Assembly: GCA_024636295.1 (NCBI GenBank)
Contig: JAGXHI010000050.1
Location: 1-64,000, forward strand
Length of the DNA: 64,000 bases
DNA from: Desulfuromonadales bacterium
GTDB lineage: Bacteria > Desulfobacterota > Desulfuromonadia > Desulfuromonadales > JAGXHI01
Direction of reading: 5' to 3'
In this document: positions 61,313 through 64,000 of the stretch, in pieces
Layout: every line of letters begins with the position of its first letter
Numbering within the stretch: the first letter of the stretch is position 1
Position numbers and translations under genes: made by a program
Notes under the pieces: generated by a model
Seen by the model: the letters and a program-made list of their open reading frames with translations, nothing else
The model's database searches: none
Told to the model about the DNA's origin: nothing

Positions 61313-61915
61313 TTACCGCATCAAAATTCTCAGAACGCCCTTGAGCACGTCCTCAAGGGAACTGTCGGGCTTTATTTCCAGACTTTCCAGTGCTTTCCGG
61401 GATTGATTTTCCTTGTACCCGAGGTTCACTAGAGCGGATACCGCATCTTCCCTGGAAACGGCGCCAGCGGCGGAAATGGATTCAGAGGCTGGAGAGCCGG
61501 TTGTAATGGGGGTTAAGCGCCGCACTTTTTCGGAAAGTTCCAGAATAAGACGCTCGGACGTTTTTTTTCCGATGCCTGGAAGAGAAGACAACCGTTTGAC
61601 GTCTCCCCGCCCGATCGCTTCTCTGAATTCGGCGGCGGAAATATGCGAAAGAATATTCACCGCCACCCGCGGCCCGATTCCGGAGACCGAGATCAGCAGC
61701 ACGAAAAGTTCCTTTTCCTGGGCAGAAAGAAACCCGTACAGATGAATTGCATCTTCTCTGACATATGTGTGAATGTGAAAACGGACCGGTCCTTCCTCCG
61801 GAATGGCATAAAATGTGGAGAGGGGAATATGCAGACGGTAGCCGACTCCTCCGACATCGAGAATGACATGGTCAATGGATTTAAAGGCCACCTGGCCGTT
61901 CAGAAGGGCGATCAT
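61313..61915 (-). CDS. ruvA: Holliday junction DNA-binding subunit RuvA
   Basis: 200 residues. N-terminal OB fold (about 1-62), helix-hairpin-helix pair (about 70-135, [16 protein letters not shown] and [14 protein letters not shown]) and C-terminal domain III (about 150-200) that contacts RuvB. Tetramer binding four-way junctions. 60 bases downstream of ruvC. Confidence 0.95.
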   Translation of the reverse strand: MIALLNGQVAFKSIDHVILDVGGVGYRLHIPLSTFYAIPEEGPVRFHIHTYVREDAIHLYGFLSAQEKELFVLLISVSGIGPRVAVNILSHISAAEFREAIGRGDVKRLSSLPGIGKKTSERLILELSEKVRRLTPITTGSPASESISAAGAVSREDAVSALVNLGYKENQSRKALESLEIKPDSSLEDVLKGVLRILMR

Positions 61916-61975
61916 GCAATTCGTCCGAGTTTCTGGAAGGAGATTATTTATTGCTTCGCCGTCGAGATGAAATCG

Positions 61976-62476
61976 TCAGACCCTGGCGGCGCCGGCAATG
62001 CGCTCATTGACGCCCCGGGTGTGTGCATGGCATATCGCCACCGCGAGAGCGTCCGATGCGTCTTCCTGCGCGATCTGGGGAAGTTTCATCAGAATACGAA
62101 CCATCTCCTGGACCTGTCTCTTGTCCGCCTTTCCGTGTCCGACCACGGCGCTTTTGACCTGAAGGGCCGAGTATTCGAAAACCGGCAGTTGAGAGGATAC
62201 TCCGGCCAGAAGAGCCGCTCCTCGAGCATGCCCCAGTTTCAGAGCTGAGAGGGCGTTTTTGGCGACAAAGATCTGCTCCACCGCCACTGCCTGCGGCGCA
62301 TACTCGGAAATTATCCGGAGGAGTTGATCGTAGATGGTTTTCAGCCGCAGAGACAGGGTTTCGGTGCTATGGGTGTAAATGGCGCCGTTATCGATATGAA
62401 GCAGTCGATTGCCTCGATGTTCGATAATACCATATCCGGTGATCCCCGTTCCGGGATCGATGCCCAGGATTCTCAT
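61976..62476 (-). CDS. ruvC: Crossover junction endodeoxyribonuclease RuvC
   Basis: 166 residues. The four acidic catalytic residues are present in an RNase H-like fold: Asp 7 (GIDPGT), Glu near 67 (AVEQIF) and the late pair in [10 protein letters not shown] (Asp near 139 and 142). Symmetric cutter of Holliday junctions. First of the ruvCAB run, transcribed after yebC. Confidence 0.95.
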   Translation of the reverse strand: MRILGIDPGTGITGYGIIEHRGNRLLHIDNGAIYTHSTETLSLRLKTIYDQLLRIISEYAPQAVAVEQIFVAKNALSALKLGHARGAALLAGVSSQLPVFEYSALQVKSAVVGHGKADKRQVQEMVRILMKLPQIAQEDASDALAVAICHAHTRGVNERIAGAARV

Positions 62477-62545
62477 AAGCAGAGTTCAAGGTTCGATTTT
62501 CGAGGTTCAAACTTGAAAGGCATTCGATCCCAGAGTTTGCAAAAG

Positions 62546-62566
62546 CATTGAACATTGAACATTGAA
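62546..62566. repeat. Three tandem CATTGAA units
   Basis: CATTGAA occurs three times in a row, just after the yebC stop side and before ruvC. A simple 7-base tandem array with no known role; length may vary between strains. Confidence 0.6.
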
Positions 62567-62573
62567 CATAGCG

Positions 62574-63320
62574 TCATCCCATGATCTTTTCGATTTCTTC
62601 ATCGGAAATATCAAAATTGGCGTAGACGTTCTGGACGTCATCGTTGTCCTCGAGTTTATCCATCAGCTTGAGCATCTGTTCCGCCTGTTTGCCTTCGAGC
62701 TGCACCATGGTCTGCGGGATCATTGTCACTTCCGCATTCTGCCACTGAAGGTTCTTCTGGGCGATGGAATCACGGACCTCCATGAAGTCGGAGGGGGCGG
62801 TGATGACTTCATAGGCGTCCCCTTCGTCCTTGACATCTTCTGCCCCCGCTTCCAGGGCGGCCTCAAAGATGGTGTCGAAATCCATTTCGGGGCTGAAGGA
62901 AATCAGTCCCTTACGGTCGAAGAGAAAGGAAACGGAGCCGCTCACCCCCAAGCTGCCGTTGTGCTTGTTGAAAGTGTGCCTGACGTCGGCAACGGTTCGT
63001 GTGCGGTTGTCGGTCATAAATTCAACAATGACCGCCACGCCTCCCGGGCCGTAGCCTTCGAAGGTTCCTTCCTCGTAATTCACTCCATCCAGATCGCCTG
63101 TGCCCTTTTTGATGGCGCGCTCGATGGTGTCCTTGGGCATGTTATCGCCCTTGGCCTTATCGATGGCCGTTCGAAGGCGTGGATTGGCGGCGACATCCCC
63201 CCCGGCTATTTTGGCTGCTATGGTGATTTCCTTGATGAGCTTTGTGAATATCTTTCCCCGCTTGGCGTCCTGGGCGCCCTTGCGGTGTTTGATATTGGCC
63301 CATTTGCTATGTCCTGCCAC
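62574..63320 (-). CDS. yebC: YebC/PmpR/TACO1 family regulator-like protein
   Basis: 248 residues, with the family start [23 protein letters not shown] and three-domain layout (about 1-75, 76-135, 136-248). Members have been described as DNA-binding regulators and, in mitochondria and bacteria, as factors helping ribosomes through proline-rich stretches. Its position before ruvCAB is widely conserved. Confidence 0.95.
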   Translation of the reverse strand: MAGHSKWANIKHRKGAQDAKRGKIFTKLIKEITIAAKIAGGDVAANPRLRTAIDKAKGDNMPKDTIERAIKKGTGDLDGVNYEEGTFEGYGPGGVAVIVEFMTDNRTRTVADVRHTFNKHNGSLGVSGSVSFLFDRKGLISFSPEMDFDTIFEAALEAGAEDVKDEGDAYEVITAPSDFMEVRDSIAQKNLQWQNAEVTMIPQTMVQLEGKQAEQMLKLMDKLEDNDDVQNVYANFDISDEEIEKIMG

Positions 63321-63414
63321 GAAATTTGCTCCTTTTGTATAGTTCTCGGACTCGGAATGTTACCATGAAGGTCTCCCCTCGGACAAGTGGGATTCATCCG
63401 AGGATCTATCAATG

Positions 63415-63441
63415 AAAAAGCCGGCTGAAAGCCGGCTTTTT
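63415..63441. terminator. Bidirectional terminator
   Basis: AAAAAGCCGGC pairs perfectly with GCCGGCTTTTT around TGAAA. It ends the leftward transcript of the kinase-like gene, 20 bases after its stop, separating it from yebC. Confidence 0.9.
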
Positions 63442-63460
63442 CTGGTTTCTGCAAGGCGGA

Positions 63461-64000
63461 TCAATGTTCCCGCGGATCATTTCGATACTCGATGACTTTG
63501 ATCTGGCTTTCAACCTCCAGCACGTCCTTGAGATTGCGGGCCGTTTTTTCCACAATCCGTCGTTCTCCCTCGCTGTGGACATGTCCCCCGAGAATAATTC
63601 GGCCTCCCTCGGAGGTGATCGTCACGTGGTGTCCATCCACATCGGGAATCGTGAGAATGGCTATTTCCGCCTTCTTGCGAAGAATGAGGTTGGAAAGGGT
63701 GGTTTTCGAGGCGCCCCTGACTTCAACCAGGTTCTTGTCCTTGACCCCGTCACAGATGAGTTTTACGGCCGTTTCTTCCGAGAGGCGGTGAGTGTTGACC
63801 ACCAGGTCATAATCGAGCGGATTGTCCCAGTCCCGATCGAAGTAATATTTTATAAAACCGGCGCGCTGCTGGTCGCTCTTTCTTACGAGAATCCGGGCCA
63901 ACTCGGGATCAAGCCATTCGCGCTCGGCCCATCGCTCGACCCTCAATTCGAAAGGAGCGATGATTCTCACCCGGAAAACGCTACTGATGTCCTGGAGCAG
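63461..64000 (-). CDS. Cytidylate kinase-like family protein, N-terminus outside window
   Basis: The last 179 or so residues of a gene that continues past base 64000. The reading frame is open to the window edge (the bases 63971-64000 give LLQDISSVFR before VRIIAPF), so the internal GTG at 63970 is not the start. IAPFELRVERW and the following VRKSDQQRAGFIKYYFDRDW match the cytidylate-kinase-like (AAK) family, whose P-loop would be off-window. The C-terminal ~80 residues (about GHHVTITSEGGRIILGG, then VESQIKVIEYRND) have a BON-like alpha/beta pattern. Likely a nucleotide-binding regulatory protein. Confidence 0.8.
   Translation of the reverse strand: MLQDISSVFRVRIIAPFELRVERWAEREWLDPELARILVRKSDQQRAGFIKYYFDRDWDNPLDYDLVVNTHRLSEETAVKLICDGVKDKNLVEVRGASKTTLSNLILRKKAEIAILTIPDVDGHHVTITSEGGRIILGGHVHSEGERRIVEKTARNLKDVLEVESQIKVIEYRNDPREH

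Overview
The window looks like a chromosomal segment of a Gram-negative, metabolically versatile anaerobe-type bacterium, most likely a deltaproteobacterium (Desulfobacterota, Syntrophia-like). The case rests on lpxC (outer-membrane lipid A), an ntrYX pair, a ruvC-ruvA-ruvB cluster beside yebC, queH and a DUF2905 gene, bacteriohemerythrin, multi-PAS GGDEF/EAL proteins and solute-uptake-linked catabolic islands. The lineage is inferred from gene content alone, without any search.

Region 1 (1-10839) is a mobile element ending at the 3' end of a tRNA-Thr(CGT) gene. It has a replicative helicase, then two inverted sets of three iterons flanking an AT-rich stretch (1815-2091). These are followed by a coiled-coil protein, a small protein, a ClpP-like head maturation protease, a lambda gpE-type major capsid protein, a small protein and an 862-residue structural protein. 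Small orphan genes and an AT-rich DUF3800 gene complete it. No terminase, portal, tail-tube or integrase gene is visible. A Rep-type gene with an iteron/AT/iteron origin at its 3' end resembles the plan of phage satellites (SaPI/PICI), here joined to capsid genes. This is the most interesting part of the window.

Region 2 (10840-18100) is ordinary chromosome: a PAS-PAS-GGDEF-EAL protein, a UPF0126/TRIC-like membrane protein, bacteriohemerythrin, a frameshifted DUF2157-like remnant, a zinc-less MDR oxidoreductase, an Old-Yellow-Enzyme-type oxidoreductase and an AEC transporter.

Region 3 (18116-28680) is a divergent catabolic island. A FadR-type regulator with hyuA and hyuB reads left. A TRAP transporter (dctPQM), DUF2848, a nitrilase-superfamily amidase and a metallo-beta-lactamase-fold hydrolase read right, with a converging SDR. 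Two FadR-type operators sit on the -35 and -10 of the regulator promoter. Uptake and opening of a cyclic amide, imide or hydantoin-like acid is a reasonable guess.

Region 4 (28877-43612) is a second island: another FadR regulator, a five-gene branched-chain-amino-acid-type ABC transporter, an AroE-like dehydrogenase with altered substrate motif, an enolase-superfamily enzyme, a VOC protein, a complete 2-oxoacid dehydrogenase complex (fused E1, E2, E3) and an SDR. Its order suggests import of a hydroxylated ring or sugar acid and conversion to an acyl-CoA. Two copies of a 115-120 bp inverted-repeat element flank the E2-E3 genes.

Region 5 (43737-64000) holds an aldo/keto reductase with a C-terminal FnIII-like domain, a second multi-PAS GGDEF/EAL protein, a glpD-type dehydrogenase, ntrYX, lpxC, a UbiB-family kinase, queH, a 781-residue protein of unknown function, ruvBAC, yebC and a cytidylate-kinase-like gene cut by the window end. 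No rRNA gene, CRISPR array or transposase was seen.
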